The notes below the pieces were generated by a model, which made no database searches, was not told the DNA's origin, and worked only from the letters and a program-made list of their open reading frames with translations. The translations under genes and the position numbers were made by a program. Shown in pieces: positions 31,807 through 43,473 of a stretch of 64,000 bases of DNA. Numbering within the stretch: position 1 is the stretch's first letter; the number at the start of each line of letters is the position of its first letter. The stretch comes from Pantoea sp. Aalb (GTDB taxonomy: Bacteria; Pseudomonadota; Gammaproteobacteria; Enterobacterales; Enterobacteriaceae), in assembly GCF_009829985.1 (NCBI RefSeq), contig NZ_SZZU01000003.1, positions 75,767 to 139,766 on the forward strand, given 5' to 3'.

Positions 31807-32747
31807 TTATATATGCAAACATATAACATTAAAAATAATATAATTATGTTTTATAATTAATATCTTTAGTATTAATTTATATGGTTTATGCTAGAATAGC
31901 TCTTATTTTATTTTAGTTGTATTGATCTTATCAATAACTTTAACTGAAAATATATTATAGATAAATAAATCTAAACCATTAATGTTTAACTAATTTTATT
32001 TATCCCTAAAATCTATATTTTTAGTATCTAAATACATTTTTAAAATTCTTTAATAATGATTTATCTATAATAATATAGACATAAATTTATTTCAATATAT
32101 CTAATCATTAATTTTTATATATTACTTTTTTATGTAATAAAATATTTAATTAAATAAAATACTTATTTCGATTAAAAGATATCCATCTTTTAATCATTTA
32201 GTTTAAAAAACTTTTATTTTATATAAATATTATTTTCTATAAGTAGATAACATCTTATTATTAGAAAAAATTTAATATTCTTTTATCTAAAAACATTTTT
32301 TAGTAATAATTTATTCTGAGTTTAGATAAACATAAGATTATTAGATGAAAACAATATTCTTTAAATTTAATAGCTTCTTGATGCTTATTTTTTTGTTGTT
32401 TGATAATAATTGATTAAAATAATTAACTGAATGAAAAAATTACTTTTATATTCAATAATTAAATTATTATTTAAGATATAATAGCAAATTACATTTTTAT
32501 TTTTATTTTTATTTAAACATTATTAGCTTAGATTTAAAAATTATATTTTTCATTAAATTAAATTATAATTACCAAATAATTATAATAATTTTCTAAATGT
32601 AAAAATACATTTATTCCACTCTTAGCTTAATTTTTTTAAATACGTCTAATAACCGATAAATTTTCATACTATTTGAAAAATATATAAAAAAACAGATGAT
32701 TCTTTGCACTATATTACTAGTACTTATCAATCTTAAAAAATTAATAT

Positions 32748-32797
32748 TTTGTATTTTAAATAAATATACTAATTTGTATTTTAAATAAATATACTAA
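32748..32797. repeat. 25-bp perfect tandem duplication before tauD
   Basis: Two identical 25-base copies at 32748-32772 and 32773-32797, ending just before the ATGGAG that holds the tauD ribosome binding site. It may duplicate part of the promoter or 5' leader. Confidence 0.95.
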
Positions 32798-32809
32798 ATG
32801 GAGAGTGTC

Positions 32810-33649
32810 ATGAAAGAACATATTTTTTTTACTCCTCTTAGCCCATACATAGGTGCACAAGTTCATAATGTTTATATCAATCGTCCGTTGAGTGACGATC
32901 AATTTGAACAACTGAATCAAGGATTGTTACAATATCAAGTTCTATTTTTACGAAATCAAGTAATAACTCCAGAACAGCACTATGCATTAGCAATTCGTTT
33001 TGGCAATTTACATATTCATCCGATTTATCCTCATGCAAAAGGAGTTAAAGAAATTATAGTATTAGATACTAATAATGATAATCCACCTGATAATGATAAT
33101 TGGCATACTGATGTAACTTTTATTAATACACCACCAGCTATTGCAATCTTATCTTCAAAGTTAGTTCCAGAAACAGGCGGTGATACTTTGTGGGCTAGTT
33201 GTATTGCAGCATATGAAGCTTTATCTGAACCATTAAAAACATTATTAAATCAATTAAGATCAGAGCATGATTTTAAAAAATCATTTCAAGAATTTAAATA
33301 TTGTAAAACAGAAGAAGAATATAAAAAATGGCAACAAGCAGTAGAAAAATATCCTCCTATTCAACATCCTGTAGTGCGTACTCATCCAATAAATAAACGT
33401 AAAGCTATTTTTATTAATGAAGGATTTACAACACGTTTAGTCGGATTAAATGAAAAAGAAAGCGATGCTTTACTTAGTTTTTTATTTTCGCATATTACTA
33501 AACCAGAGTTTCAAATACGCTGGCGTTGGAATGAGAATGATATAGCGATTTGGGATAATCGTATAACACAACATTATGCTAATGCTGATTATTATCCGTC
33601 ACGTCGAGTGATGCACCGCGCTACGGTATTAGGTGATATACCTTTTTGA
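32810..33649 (+). CDS. tauD: Taurine dioxygenase
   Basis: Fe(II)/2-oxoglutarate oxygenase that releases sulfite from taurine. The ATG at 32810 is preferred: GGAG lies six bases before it and MKEHIFFTPLSPYIGAQ aligns residue by residue with the E. coli start; an ATG at 32798 adds four residues. Iron ligands His99 and Asp101 lie in NWHTDVTF and His255 in MHRATV; the VVRTHPINKRKAIFINEGFTTR block is close to E. coli. Surrounding WRWNENDIAIWDNR is intact. The taurine importer genes tauABC are not adjacent. Related family members act on other sulfonates, but the similarity to TauD is strong. Confidence 0.93.
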   Translation: MKEHIFFTPLSPYIGAQVHNVYINRPLSDDQFEQLNQGLLQYQVLFLRNQVITPEQHYALAIRFGNLHIHPIYPHAKGVKEIIVLDTNNDNPPDNDNWHTDVTFINTPPAIAILSSKLVPETGGDTLWASCIAAYEALSEPLKTLLNQLRSEHDFKKSFQEFKYCKTEEEYKKWQQAVEKYPPIQHPVVRTHPINKRKAIFINEGFTTRLVGLNEKESDALLSFLFSHITKPEFQIRWRWNENDIAIWDNRITQHYANADYYPSRRVMHRATVLGDIPF

Positions 33650-34023
33650 TGAATATATTTTTAGTTTTTGAACATTAAAATAAATCATTACGATACATCA
33701 TTAGATATAAAATATTAAATTTTAAGTTTACAGTAGTAATTTACATGCTTATGATTAAATCAATATATTATTTAAATCATTGAATTCGAAATTCAATGAT
33801 TTAAATAATATATGTAAATATATGACTTAATAATTGAAAAATCAATATTTTTACATGTTGATATTAATCACAATAATTATCTGTTACTAAATATCATATG
33901 CATTTAATAATAACCTATATACTATACCTATAGAGTATTTTATATACATAATTATTATGAGGACTATTTATATCGATTATTTAGCGGATGTCATAGATGA
34001 TTCGAAAGGAGGGTAATGATATT
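33650..34023. other. tauD-kefG spacer with a long palindrome
   Basis: 374 bases with no gene. The main structure is the 51-base inverted repeat at 33763-33813. The kefG ribosome binding site AAAGGAGGG is near 34005-34013. Confidence 0.6.
33763..33813. repeat. 24-bp perfect inverted repeat
   Basis: Arms 33763-33786 and 33790-33813 are exact reverse complements around the three-base loop CGA. They contain TCATTGAATT and its complement. It lies 114 bases after tauD and 210 before kefG. No T-run follows on either strand, so an ordinary terminator is not obvious; it could be a bidirectional transcript end or a protein site. Confidence 0.9.
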
Positions 34024-34572
34024 ATGTCGCAGCCAGTAAAAGTATTGCTGCTTTATGCCCATCCAGAATCACAAGATTCAATTGTTAATAAACTTTTATT
34101 AAATTCAGTCATGAAATTTCAACATGTTACAATACATGATTTATATGCTCATTATCCAGATTTTTTTATTAATATTTATCATGAACAACAACAATTACGT
34201 AATCATCAAATCATAGTATTCCAACATCCTCTTTACACTTATAGCTGTCCTTCATTATTAAAAGAATGGTTAGATAGAGTACTATCACGAGGATTTGCTA
34301 GTGGCGATGATAATGCACTAAAAGGTAAATATTGGCGTAGTATTATTACTACTGGTGAACCAGAAAATGCCTATGATCTTGATGGATTCAATAACTATCC
34401 TATGAAGGATATCCTGCGTCCTTTTGAACTAACTGCTAAAATGTGTCGTATGCGTTGGATAAATCCCATGGTAATTTATTGTGCACGCCGTCAAAAATCT
34501 AAAATTATAAATAACTTTATACGTATTTATTCTGAATGGTTAGCATCTCCGCTGTTAAAGGAAGATGAGTAA
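34024..34572 (+). CDS. kefG: Glutathione-regulated potassium-efflux ancillary protein
   Basis: Flavodoxin-fold quinone reductase-like subunit required for full activity of the KefB K+/H+ antiporter. From ATG 34024 it reads [19 protein letters not shown], the E. coli KefG start, with AGGAGG upstream; an ATG at 33997 would add nine residues. 182 residues (E. coli 184). FMN-site blocks are [34 protein letters not shown] and TTGEPENAY. The stop TAA overlaps the kefB ATG by one base, so the two are coupled. Confidence 0.95.
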   Translation: MSQPVKVLLLYAHPESQDSIVNKLLLNSVMKFQHVTIHDLYAHYPDFFINIYHEQQQLRNHQIIVFQHPLYTYSCPSLLKEWLDRVLSRGFASGDDNALKGKYWRSIITTGEPENAYDLDGFNNYPMKDILRPFELTAKMCRMRWINPMVIYCARRQKSKIINNFIRIYSEWLASPLLKEDE

Positions 34573-36371
34573 TGGAAGGACAAACTTTATTTATAGTAGG
34601 TATTATATATTTACTTGCTGCTGTATTAATAGTTCCTCTTGTAGCTCGTATGGGAATAGGTCCTGTACTAGGTTATTTAATAGCTGGACTTGCAATTGGT
34701 CCTTGGGGAGTAGGTTTAATTAGTGATGTCGAAGATATTCTAAATTTTTCAGAACTTGGGGTTGTATTCCTAATGTTTATTATTGGATTGGAATTAAATC
34801 CAGCTAAATTGTGGACTTTAAAACGATCAATTTTCGGTATAGGTGCTGCACAATTGTTTATTTCAGCAATTATTCTATACATTCTAATACTTTGGATTAC
34901 TGATTTTAATTGGAAAGCGGCAGTAGTTAGTGCTATTAGTTTAGCAATGTCATCTACTGCTATGGCCTTACAATTAATGCGAGATAAAGGAATAAATCGC
35001 AACGAAGTAGGTAAGATAGGGTTTTCAATATTATTATTTCAAGATCTATCCGTTATTCCACTGTTAGCATTATTACCATTATTAGCTGGTGATAATATCA
35101 GTAAATTAGATTGGCTGCCGGTGAGCATGAAAATACTAGCCTTTATTAGTGTGCTTTTTGGAGGGCACTATCTGCTTCGTCCAATTTTTCGTTTTATTGC
35201 AGCTGCTGGTGTACGAGAGGTTTTTACTGCCGCATCTTTACTTTTAGTTCTAGGAGCAGCTTTGTTAATGAATGAGTTAGGTTTATCAATGGCTCTAGGT
35301 ACTTTTATAGCTGGTATCCTCTTAGCAGATAGTGAATATCGTCATGAACTTGAAGTTTCAATTGATCCATTTAAGGGTTTACTACTTGGATTATTTTTTA
35401 TTTCTGTTGGTATGGCACTAAATTTAGGAGTTCTTTATATTTATTTGATTGAAATTTTGATATGTGTAGTTATCTTAGTTATAGTAAAAATTTTAGTTCT
35501 TTATATTTTAGGTAAAACTTATAAATTACGTAACTCCGAATGCTTACAGTTTTCTGGCATTCTAAGTCAAAGTGGTGAATTTGCTTTTGTACTTTTCTCA
35601 AGCTCTTCCTCAGAAAAACTTTTTTCTATTGATCAATTATCTATACTATTAGTAATAGTAACAATTTCAATGATGACTACTCCGTTATTAATGAAGATAG
35701 TCAATGTAATTCTTACACATCATTTTAATGAATTTGAAAAAGATACTGAAAAACCTTTTGTTAAAAATGATAATCCTCAAGTTATAGTAGTTGGTTTTGG
35801 AAGATTTGGTCAAATTGTTGGTCGTTTATTGATGGCCAATAACAAACTTATTACTGTATTAGAACGTAACATTTCTACAGTTAGTTTAATGCGTAAATAT
35901 GGTTATAAAGTTTACTATGGCGATGCGACTGATTTAGAGTTATTACGTGCCGCTGGAGCATTAACAGCACAATCTATCGTTATTACTTGTAATGATCTTA
36001 AAGATTCTATGAATATTGTGCACATATGTCAAAAATACTTTCCACAGTTGGAAATTATGGCAAGAGCGCGTGGCCGAGTTGAAGCTCATGAGCTTTTGCA
36101 AGCTGGAGTATTGTTTTCACGTGAAACTTTCTATAGTGCATTAGAGTTAGGAAAAAAAACATTAGTTTCTCTTGGTATGCATCCTTATCAGGCACAACGT
36201 GCGCAATATCATTTTCGACGTTTAGATATGAGAATGCTGCGAGAATTAATGCCAAATCACAATGATAATACTCAAATTTTTCATCTACGTGAAGCCCGTC
36301 GAGAACTTGAGGATATTTTTCAGCGTGAAATGCAACACGAAAGACATCAAATTAATAGTTGGGATAATTAG
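34572..36371 (+). CDS. kefB: Glutathione-regulated K+/H+ antiporter KefB
   Basis: Inner-membrane K+ efflux protein gated by glutathione adducts, protecting against electrophiles by acidifying the cytoplasm. 599 residues (E. coli 601). The N-terminal antiporter domain, about 12 helices over residues 1-380, includes [14 protein letters not shown] and [14 protein letters not shown]. The C-terminal cytosolic RCK/TrkA-N domain has [17 protein letters not shown] at about 400-416. It is translationally coupled to kefG and followed by a terminator at 36410. Retention implies a need for electrophile defence. Confidence 0.96.
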   Translation: MEGQTLFIVGIIYLLAAVLIVPLVARMGIGPVLGYLIAGLAIGPWGVGLISDVEDILNFSELGVVFLMFIIGLELNPAKLWTLKRSIFGIGAAQLFISAIILYILILWITDFNWKAAVVSAISLAMSSTAMALQLMRDKGINRNEVGKIGFSILLFQDLSVIPLLALLPLLAGDNISKLDWLPVSMKILAFISVLFGGHYLLRPIFRFIAAAGVREVFTAASLLLVLGAALLMNELGLSMALGTFIAGILLADSEYRHELEVSIDPFKGLLLGLFFISVGMALNLGVLYIYLIEILICVVILVIVKILVLYILGKTYKLRNSECLQFSGILSQSGEFAFVLFSSSSSEKLFSIDQLSILLVIVTISMMTTPLLMKIVNVILTHHFNEFEKDTEKPFVKNDNPQVIVVGFGRFGQIVGRLLMANNKLITVLERNISTVSLMRKYGYKVYYGDATDLELLRAAGALTAQSIVITCNDLKDSMNIVHICQKYFPQLEIMARARGRVEAHELLQAGVLFSRETFYSALELGKKTLVSLGMHPYQAQRAQYHFRRLDMRMLRELMPNHNDNTQIFHLREARRELEDIFQREMQHERHQINSWDN

Positions 36372-37137
36372 TAAAAAATATATTTATTATATTATTTTAT
36401 ATTTTGAATAAAATGCTTAAAAAGCATTTTTATATAAATAAAATTTTCTATACACATAAATTTATGTTTATTACTTAATGGTAAATCTTTTATTTTAAAT
36501 AAATATAAACATAATAAAAGTATGATGTTGTTCATCATTAGAAAGATTCTTTTCTTAATAAAATAAGAATTGGATATGATATAAATACTAATTATTTTAT
36601 GTTCTTATTTAAGAAGTAATTGGTATTATATACTGAATTATTTTTCTTAATAGATTTCAAGTACAATTTAATAATTATATGTAATACTATATACTATATA
36701 CTATAGTATAATTATAGTGCGTTAAATTAAATTTTGATTAGTTTTAATTAAATTACTATATATAATGAATTATTAAATTAATGTGATTAGTAAATCAATT
36801 ACTATATAATTCTTGATTAAGGTAAATACAGAAAGTAATTTGTTATATTATGCAAAAATTGATACTTATAAAAATATATAATACAGTTTAATAGTAAATT
36901 ATGACTTTTTATGTTGAAGATAATATATTTAATTAGTAGTATACTATACATGAATCAAATACTAATTTGACTAAAAAAATAGTTTTTCTATTGAAGATAT
37001 TTCAGATTAATTACTTAATGATTGCACAGTACAAATTCTAATTTCAAAGAATTTTATTTGATTAACTAATGATATTGATATATTTAAATTATTTAAAATC
37101 TAGTATAAAGTATTTATTGTACAGGACATAATTACTA
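36372..37137. other. AT-rich spacer where slyD, slyX, fkpA are expected
   Basis: About 770 bases. In E. coli yheV, slyD, slyX, fkpA and yheO lie between kefB and tusD; none is readable here. It contains the kefB terminator and, at 36684-36710, three TACTATA units running into the 14-bp palindrome TATACTATAGTATA. Confidence 0.5.
36410..36431 (+). terminator. Terminator hairpin after kefB
   Basis: AAAATGCTT and AAGCATTTT form a nine-base-pair stem with loop AAA, followed by TTATAT. It lies 39 bases after the kefB stop. Confidence 0.65.
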
Positions 37138-37524
37138 ATGCGCTATACTTTACTAGTTACAGGATCAGCTTACGGTACACAAAATTCAAGTAGTGCGCTG
37201 TTATTTGCGCGAACATTATTGAAATTAGAACATAAACTAGAAAGTATTTTTTTTTATCGTGATGGTGTATTAAATGGAAATAGATTTATTTTTCCAGCTA
37301 CTGATGAGGTTGATATAGTACGTGGATGGCAGCAGTTGTACGAAGAAAATGGAGTAATATTAAATATCTGTATAGCAGCAGCATTAAGACGTGGTGTGAT
37401 TAATTCTCAAGAAGCATTACATTTAAATTTTAATGATAGCAATCTACAATTTGGATTTAAATTAACTGGATTAAGAACGTTAGCCAAAGCTATTCTTAAC
37501 TGCGATCGGTTGGTACAATTTTAA
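37138..37524 (+). CDS. tusD: Sulfurtransferase subunit TusD
   Basis: Catalytic subunit of the TusBCD sulfur relay that passes persulfide sulfur from TusA to TusE and MnmA for 2-thiolation of U34 in tRNA-Lys, Glu and Gln. 128 residues, as in E. coli. The active cysteine is in NICIAAALRRGV at about residue 80. VTGSAYGTQNSSSALLFA at the start and LNCDRLVQF at the end are family blocks. The TAA stop overlaps the tusC ATG. The tusDCB-rpsL-rpsG-fusA-tuf order is ancestral. Confidence 0.96.
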   Translation: MRYTLLVTGSAYGTQNSSSALLFARTLLKLEHKLESIFFYRDGVLNGNRFIFPATDEVDIVRGWQQLYEENGVILNICIAAALRRGVINSQEALHLNFNDSNLQFGFKLTGLRTLAKAILNCDRLVQF

Positions 37525-37883
37525 TGGAACGAGTAGCATTTTTATTCAACAAAGCACCACATGGAAGTAGTTCTGGTAAAGAAGGTTTAGATGCTGTATT
37601 AGCAATGAGTGCATTTAATAAAGAAATAGCTTTATTTTTTATTGGCGATGGGGTACTACAACTTAATTATAATCAACAACCAGAAGTTATTCTAGCACGT
37701 AATTATATTACTACCTTTAGCCTTCTTCCATTATGTGATGTAACCCAATATTTTATATGTAAAGAATCTTTACTTACACGTGGGCAGAAGTTAAATTTAG
37801 AACGTATTTTACCTACCACGATTTTGTATACATCTATGTTATATAAAAAACTTATAACTTATCATCATATTATTTCTTTTTAA
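37524..37883 (+). CDS. tusC: Sulfur relay protein TusC
   Basis: Structural partner in the TusBCD hexamer for tRNA wobble-uridine thiolation. 119 residues, the E. coli length. The N-terminus RVAFLFNKAPHGSSSGKEGLDA and the middle AMSAFNKEIALFFIGDGVLQL match the DsrE-like fold of the family; C-terminal parts are more divergent. It begins inside the tusD stop (TAATG) and tusB follows 14 bases later. TusC has no catalytic cysteine in E. coli and none is expected here. Confidence 0.93.
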   Translation: MERVAFLFNKAPHGSSSGKEGLDAVLAMSAFNKEIALFFIGDGVLQLNYNQQPEVILARNYITTFSLLPLCDVTQYFICKESLLTRGQKLNLERILPTTILYTSMLYKKLITYHHIISF

Positions 37884-37897
37884 TTTGAGAATTTATT

Positions 37898-38185
37898 ATG
37901 TTATATACATTGCTACATTCTCCTTGGCAATGCGACTTTGATAGCTTATTAATGCTCTTACAGAAAGAAGATAATTTGTTGTTATTGCAAGATGGTGTAA
38001 TAGCTGCTTTAAAAAATAGTCAAATGTTATTAAAACTAATCGCTTCACCCGCTAATCTTTGGATATTAGAAGAGGATATCATAGCACGCGGCCTAACTAA
38101 TGAAATTTCAACAAAGGTTAATTGGTTAGATTATATTGGTTTTGTAGAATTGACAGTAAAATATCAACCTCAAATAGCTTGGTAA
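37898..38185 (+). CDS. tusB: Sulfur relay protein TusB
   Basis: Third subunit of TusBCD. 95 residues, as in E. coli. It begins MLYTLLHSPWQCDFDSLLML and keeps LLLLQDGVIAAL and the end YIGFVELTVKYQPQIAW, the typical DsrH-like pattern. The spacer to rpsL (143 bases) carries the str operon promoter, so tusDCB and the str genes are separate transcription units at least in part. Confidence 0.93.
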   Translation: MLYTLLHSPWQCDFDSLLMLLQKEDNLLLLQDGVIAALKNSQMLLKLIASPANLWILEEDIIARGLTNEISTKVNWLDYIGFVELTVKYQPQIAW

Positions 38186-38217
38186 TAAATTAAATCAAAA
38201 AAAGAAAAGGTTATTTG

Positions 38218-38246
38218 TTGACACTGTGTTAGCACATCTTTAAGAT
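38218..38246 (+). promoter_or_regulatory. str operon promoter
   Basis: Consensus -35 TTGACA (38218-38223), a 17-base spacer, and -10 TAAGAT (38241-38246), about 82 bases before rpsL. This is the best promoter match in the window and sits where the E. coli str promoter lies. Confidence 0.75.
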
Positions 38247-38328
38247 TTTGATCTTTATCAAATATAAAATAATAAAATACTATTGTATTTTGTATGTTAG
38301 GAAGCAACAGTAATCTAGGAGCTATTGA

Positions 38329-38703
<375 letters not shown>

Positions 38704-38814
38704 CCTTGAAGTTAATTTTCCGCTAAGCCTATAAGCAAAGACATATATTTTAATTTAATTTACAATATTAAATTAATAACAGAATAATATACAAAATAAT
38801 ATATGGAGTATTTC

Positions 38815-39285
38815 ATGCCTCGTCGTCGCGTTATTGCTCAGCGTAAAATTTTACCTGATCCTAAATTTAGATCAGAATTATTAACTAAATTTATAAATAT
38901 TTTAATGATAAGTGGAAAAAAATCTATTGCTGAATCAATTGTTTATTCTGCTCTTGAAAGCTTATCTCAACGTTCGGGTAAAAGTGAACTTGAAGCTTTT
39001 GAACTAGCACTAGAAAATGTACGTCCTACTGTAGAAGTTAAATCACGTCGCGTTGGTGGTTCTACTTACCAAGTACCAATTGAAGTACGTCCTGTTCGTC
39101 GTAATGCCTTAGCAATGCGTTGGATTGTAGAAACTGCTCGTAAACGTAGTGATAAATCTATGGCATTAAGATTGGCAAATGAACTTGCCGATGCTGTAGC
39201 AAATAAAGGTACTGCAGTTAAGAAACGTGAAGATGTTCATCGTATGGCAGAAGCTAATAAAGCATTTGCACATTACCGTTGGTAA
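38815..39285 (+). CDS. rpsG: 30S ribosomal protein S7
   Basis: Primary 16S-binding protein that organises the 30S head. The ATG at 38815 gives [18 protein letters not shown], matching E. coli, with GGAG nine bases upstream; an ATG at 38803 is rejected. 156 residues, ending at FAHYRW, the usual length outside E. coli K-12, whose S7 is extended. [18 protein letters not shown] is intact. S7 is the translational autoregulator of the str operon in E. coli. Confidence 0.98.
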   Translation: MPRRRVIAQRKILPDPKFRSELLTKFINILMISGKKSIAESIVYSALESLSQRSGKSELEAFELALENVRPTVEVKSRRVGGSTYQVPIEVRPVRRNALAMRWIVETARKRSDKSMALRLANELADAVANKGTAVKKREDVHRMAEANKAFAHYRW

Positions 39286-39387
39286 TATACTACTTATCTA
39301 CTGCGTTTAACTAGACTAAATATATAAGAAATTAATTATTAGTTAAGGATATATCATCCTTAAACGTCTAAAAAAACGAGGAATAGA

Positions 39388-41502
39388 ATGGCTCGTACAA
39401 CACCTATTTCACGCTACCGTAATATCGGTATAAGTGCACATATTGATGCTGGTAAAACTACTACAACTGAGCGTATCTTGTTTTATACAGGTGTTAACCA
39501 TAAAATTGGTGAAGTACATGATGGTGCAGCAACTATGGATTGGATGGCACAGGAACAAGAGCGTGGAATTACAATTACTTCTGCAGCTACCACTACTTTT
39601 TGGTCAGGAATGGCTAATCAGTTTGAATCTCATCGAATCAATATTATAGATACTCCTGGACATGTTGATTTTACCATCGAAGTAGAACGTTCTATGCGAG
39701 TACTTGACGGTGCAGTAATGGTCTACTGTGCTGTAGGTGGCGTACAACCCCAATCTGAAACTGTATGGCGTCAAGCTAATAAATATAAAGTTCCACGTAT
39801 TGCTTTTATTAATAAAATGGATCGTATGGGAGCAAACTTTTTAAAAGTTATAGATCAAATTAAAGAACGTCTTTATACGAATCCCATTCCATTACAATTG
39901 CCTATTGGTGCTGAGGATAATTTCATTGGTATTATTGATTTAATTAAAATGAAAGCTATTCGTTGGAATGAAAAAGATTCAGGTGTTACCTTCATGTATG
40001 AAGATATCCCTATACATATGTTAAAATTAGCAGAAAATTGGCGTCAAAAGTTAATTGAATGTGCAGCAGAAACATCTGAAGAACTAATGGAAAAATATTT
40101 AATTACTGACAATTTAACTGAAAAAGAAATTAAATCGGCATTACGTCAACGTGTATTGAATAATGAAATTATATTAGTTACTTGTGGTTCTGCTTTTAAA
40201 AATAAAGGAGTTCAATCAATGCTAGATGCAGTTATTGAATATTTACCATCACCAATTGATATTTCTGCGATTACTGGAATTACGAATGATGGTCAAGATA
40301 TCGCTGCTAAACGTCATGCAACTGATAACGAACCTTTTTCTGCTTTGGCATTTAAAATTGCTAATGATCCATTTGTCGGTAACTTAACATTTTTTCGAGT
40401 GTATTCTGGCGTAGTAAATTCAGGTGATATAGTACTAAATTCAGCAAAAGATTCACGTGAACGCTTTGGTCGTATTGTTCAAATGCATGCCAACAAACGT
40501 GAAGAAATTAATGAAGTACGTGCAGGTGATATTGCCGCAGCCATTGGTTTAAAAGATGTAATTACTGGTGATACTTTGTGTGATCCAAATAGTCCAATTG
40601 TTTTAGAACGAATGGAATTTCCTGAACCAGTAATATCTATAGCTGTTGAACCAAAAACTAAAGCTGATCAAGAAAAAATGGGATTAGCTTTAAATCGTTT
40701 AGCTAAAGAAGATCCGTCATTTCGTGTATGGACAGATTATGAATCTAATCAAACAATTATTGCTGGTATGGGAGAACTACATCTTGATATTATAGTTGAT
40801 CGTATGAAGCGTGAGTTTAACGTTGAAGCAAATGTTGGAAAACCACAAGTTGCTTATCGCGAAGCAATTCGTTCTAAAGTTACAGATATTGAAGGTAAAT
40901 ATATTAAGCAATCTGGTGGGCGTGGACAATATGGTCATGTTGTAATTGATATGTACCCATTAGAGCCAGGTTCAAATCCTAATGGTTATGAATTTATTAA
41001 TGATATTAAAGGTGGTGTGATTCCTGGAGAATATGTCCCTGTTGTTGATAAAGGCATACAGGAACAGTTAAAATCAGGTCCGTTAGCTGGTTATCCAGTA
41101 GTGGATTTAGGAGTACGTTTGCACTTTGGTTCTTATCATGACGTTGACTCTTCTGAGCTAGCGTTTAAACTAGCAGCTTCTATCGCCTTTAAAAATGGCT
41201 TTAAAAAAGCACATCCGGTTTTACTGGAACCTATTATGAAGGTTGAAGTAGAGACTCCGGAAGAGAATACCGGTGATGTCATCGGTGACCTGAGTCGTCG
41301 TCGCGGTATGCTCAAAGGTCAGGAATCTAACACTACAGGTGTTCAAATACATGCTGAAGTTCCTTTATCTGAAATGTTTGGATATGCAACTCAATTGCGT
41401 TCTTTGACTAAAGGTCGTGCTTCTTATTCTATGGAATTTTTGAAGTACGATGATGCACCGCACAACGTTGCTCAGGCCATTATTGAAGCTCGTGGCAAAT
41501 AA
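39388..41502 (+). CDS. fusA: Elongation factor G
   Basis: Translocation GTPase, also used in ribosome recycling. 704 residues, as in E. coli. G1 is [13 protein letters not shown] near 17-29, G2 includes RGITITSA, G3 is DTPGHVDF and G4 is NKMDRMG. Domain IV contains [17 protein letters not shown] patch at the 3' end (around 41120-41345) is much richer in G/C than the rest: the row 41281-41340 has 31 G/C of 60 against 21 in 40681-40740. tuf follows after 69 bases. Confidence 0.98.
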   Translation: MARTTPISRYRNIGISAHIDAGKTTTTERILFYTGVNHKIGEVHDGAATMDWMAQEQERGITITSAATTTFWSGMANQFESHRINIIDTPGHVDFTIEVERSMRVLDGAVMVYCAVGGVQPQSETVWRQANKYKVPRIAFINKMDRMGANFLKVIDQIKERLYTNPIPLQLPIGAEDNFIGIIDLIKMKAIRWNEKDSGVTFMYEDIPIHMLKLAENWRQKLIECAAETSEELMEKYLITDNLTEKEIKSALRQRVLNNEIILVTCGSAFKNKGVQSMLDAVIEYLPSPIDISAITGITNDGQDIAAKRHATDNEPFSALAFKIANDPFVGNLTFFRVYSGVVNSGDIVLNSAKDSRERFGRIVQMHANKREEINEVRAGDIAAAIGLKDVITGDTLCDPNSPIVLERMEFPEPVISIAVEPKTKADQEKMGLALNRLAKEDPSFRVWTDYESNQTIIAGMGELHLDIIVDRMKREFNVEANVGKPQVAYREAIRSKVTDIEGKYIKQSGGRGQYGHVVIDMYPLEPGSNPNGYEFINDIKGGVIPGEYVPVVDKGIQEQLKSGPLAGYPVVDLGVRLHFGSYHDVDSSELAFKLAASIAFKNGFKKAHPVLLEPIMKVEVETPEENTGDVIGDLSRRRGMLKGQESNTTGVQIHAEVPLSEMFGYATQLRSLTKGRASYSMEFLKYDDAPHNVAQAIIEARGK

Positions 41503-41571
41503 AGCTACGCTTATAAAATTATTAACTAATGCTTTTAAGTAATAAAAAAGCATAATGTAAGGATTACCGCC

Positions 41572-42756
41572 ATGGCTAAAGAGCAATTCCAACGTAATAA
41601 ACTGCATGTAAATGTGGGTACTATTGGTCATGTTGACCACGGTAAAACTACTTTAACTGCTGCTATTACTACAGTACTAGCTAAAATTTACGGAGGTCAA
41701 CCTTGTGCATTTGATCAAATCGATAATGCACCAGAAGAAAAAGCACGTGGTATAACTATTAATACTTCTCATGTGGAATACGAAACTCCTATTAGGCATT
41801 ATGCACACGTTGACTGTCCTGGTCATGCTGATTATATAAAAAATATGATTACTGGTGCTGCACAAATGGATGGAGCAATTTTAGTTGTTGCAGCTACTGA
41901 TGGTCCAATGCCACAAACTCGTGAGCATATTTTATTAGGTCGTCAAGTTGGTGTGCCGTATATTATCGTTTTTCTTAATAAATGTGATATGGTTGATGAT
42001 GAAGAGCTACTTGAGCTTGTTGAAATGGAAGTTCGTGATTTACTATCACAATATGACTTTCCAGGTGATGATACTCCTATAGTTCGTGGTTCTGCGTTAA
42101 AAGCACTAGAAGGCGATCCTGAATGGGAAGCTAAAATTACTGAGTTAGCCAATTATTTAGATACTTACATTCCAGATCCAATCCGAACAATCGATAAGCC
42201 TTTTTTATTACCAATTGAAGATGTATTTTCAATATCTGGACGTGGTACCGTTGTAACTGGTCGTGTAGAGAATGGAGTAGTTAAAGTAGGAGATGAAGTT
42301 GAAATTGTAGGAATTAAACCAACTATTAAATCTACTTGTACAGGAGTAGAAATGTTTCGTAAACTTCTTGATCAGGGACAAGCAGGAGAAAACTGTGGAG
42401 TTTTACTCCGTGGTATTAAGCGAGAAGATATTCAACGTGGTCAAGTATTAGCTAAGCCTGGTTCCATTAAACCTCATACTAAGTTTATATCAGAAGTATA
42501 TGTTTTAACCAAAGAAGAAGGTGGTCGTCATACCCCATTTTTTAAAGGGTATCGTCCACAATTTTATTTCCGTACAACTGATGTAACTGGTAATATTGAG
42601 TTACCAGCAGGGATTGAAATGGTTATGCCTGGTGATAATGTTAAAATTACTGTTGAATTAATTCATCCAATTGCTATGGATGCAGGATTACGTTTTGCAA
42701 TTCGTGAAGGTGGACGTACTGTTGGAGCCGGCATTGTTGCTGAAGTTATAGCTTAA
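41572..42756 (+). CDS. tuf: Elongation factor Tu
   Basis: Delivers aminoacyl-tRNA to the ribosome. 394 residues, as in E. coli. The P-loop is GHVDHGKT at about 19-26, DCPGHADY carries catalytic His84, and [10 protein letters not shown] is G4. The barrel domains are complete to AGIVAEVIA at the end. It ends the str operon and is followed by a clear terminator. Many enterobacteria have a second copy (tufB) next to tRNA genes; whether one exists here cannot be told. Confidence 0.98.
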   Translation: MAKEQFQRNKLHVNVGTIGHVDHGKTTLTAAITTVLAKIYGGQPCAFDQIDNAPEEKARGITINTSHVEYETPIRHYAHVDCPGHADYIKNMITGAAQMDGAILVVAATDGPMPQTREHILLGRQVGVPYIIVFLNKCDMVDDEELLELVEMEVRDLLSQYDFPGDDTPIVRGSALKALEGDPEWEAKITELANYLDTYIPDPIRTIDKPFLLPIEDVFSISGRGTVVTGRVENGVVKVGDEVEIVGIKPTIKSTCTGVEMFRKLLDQGQAGENCGVLLRGIKREDIQRGQVLAKPGSIKPHTKFISEVYVLTKEEGGRHTPFFKGYRPQFYFRTTDVTGNIELPAGIEMVMPGDNVKITVELIHPIAMDAGLRFAIREGGRTVGAGIVAEVIA

Positions 42757-43473
42757 TGATAGTATATTATAAATTTTCTAATGAGAATTTTAAGTATAAT
42801 AAAAAAGGAGCATTTAGGTGCTCTTTTTTTATTTGATTTAACTTAAATATTAATGAAATGTTTATTTATATGGATATGATGCAAAGTATGTTATAGTAAA
42901 TTATATAAAAAAAATAATATTTAACATATTGATAATAATATGTTAATAATATTAAATTAATTAGTAATTAGTAATATAATATCAAATATTTGAAATAATA
43001 TTAAATATAATGTATTTTGTTCTAAGGAAAATTAGAAGTTTTATAAATAAAGAATATTAAACAAGAATTATATATTTTCTTATGATTATATTAAGAATTT
43101 TAGTATATTACTTTTAAAATTCACTAGTACTTTTTTAATTTAATTATTTATAAATAATACTGACTATTATTAGTTAATTTACTATTATATAATTAATATT
43201 ATTTTATAATGATAAAATTTATTTTTTTACTAAACACAAGTATTAGATAAGCATTTCTTGTAAAATTTAATAAATATTTATATTATAAAATTATATATAT
43301 TGATTAATATGTTTATCAATTTTTTTAATATAGGATTTATTGCATTTACTAGATTTAAAGTAATTTTTATTAAGTTTATAATAAATAAAATATCATACGC
43401 TTGAAGTAGAATTAAAATTTCTAAATTAGTGTTTTTATTTAAAGGTTAGTATTATAGTTGAAAATCATCTTAC
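42757..43473. other. AT-rich spacer between tuf and S10 operon
   Basis: About 720 bases. It holds the tuf terminator at the left end; the rest is AT-only with no frame or RNA recognised. E. coli has bfd and bfr, and gsp genes in this interval; no remnant is visible. Confidence 0.5.
42801..42831 (+). terminator. Rho-independent terminator of the str operon
   Basis: A6-GGAGCA, loop TTTAGG, TGCTC followed by eight T. The A and T runs can extend the GAGCA/TGCTC stem. It lies about 45 bases after the tuf stop. Confidence 0.9.

Larger units (their letters stand above)
30900..32809. other. 1.9-kb region without a recognisable gene
   Basis: The largest empty stretch in the window, between crp and tauD, where E. 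coli has yhfA, prkB, yheU, yheT and yheS. It is nearly all A/T. A 102-base minus-strand open stretch at 31705-31806 has more balanced composition and might be a gene relic. The right end carries a 25-bp tandem duplication. No RNA gene was recognised. Confidence 0.5.

Noticed and set aside
33763..33813. Long palindrome considered as an insertion-sequence end
   Set aside because: No transposase, no second copy and no target-site duplication visible; the window shows no mobile element at all.
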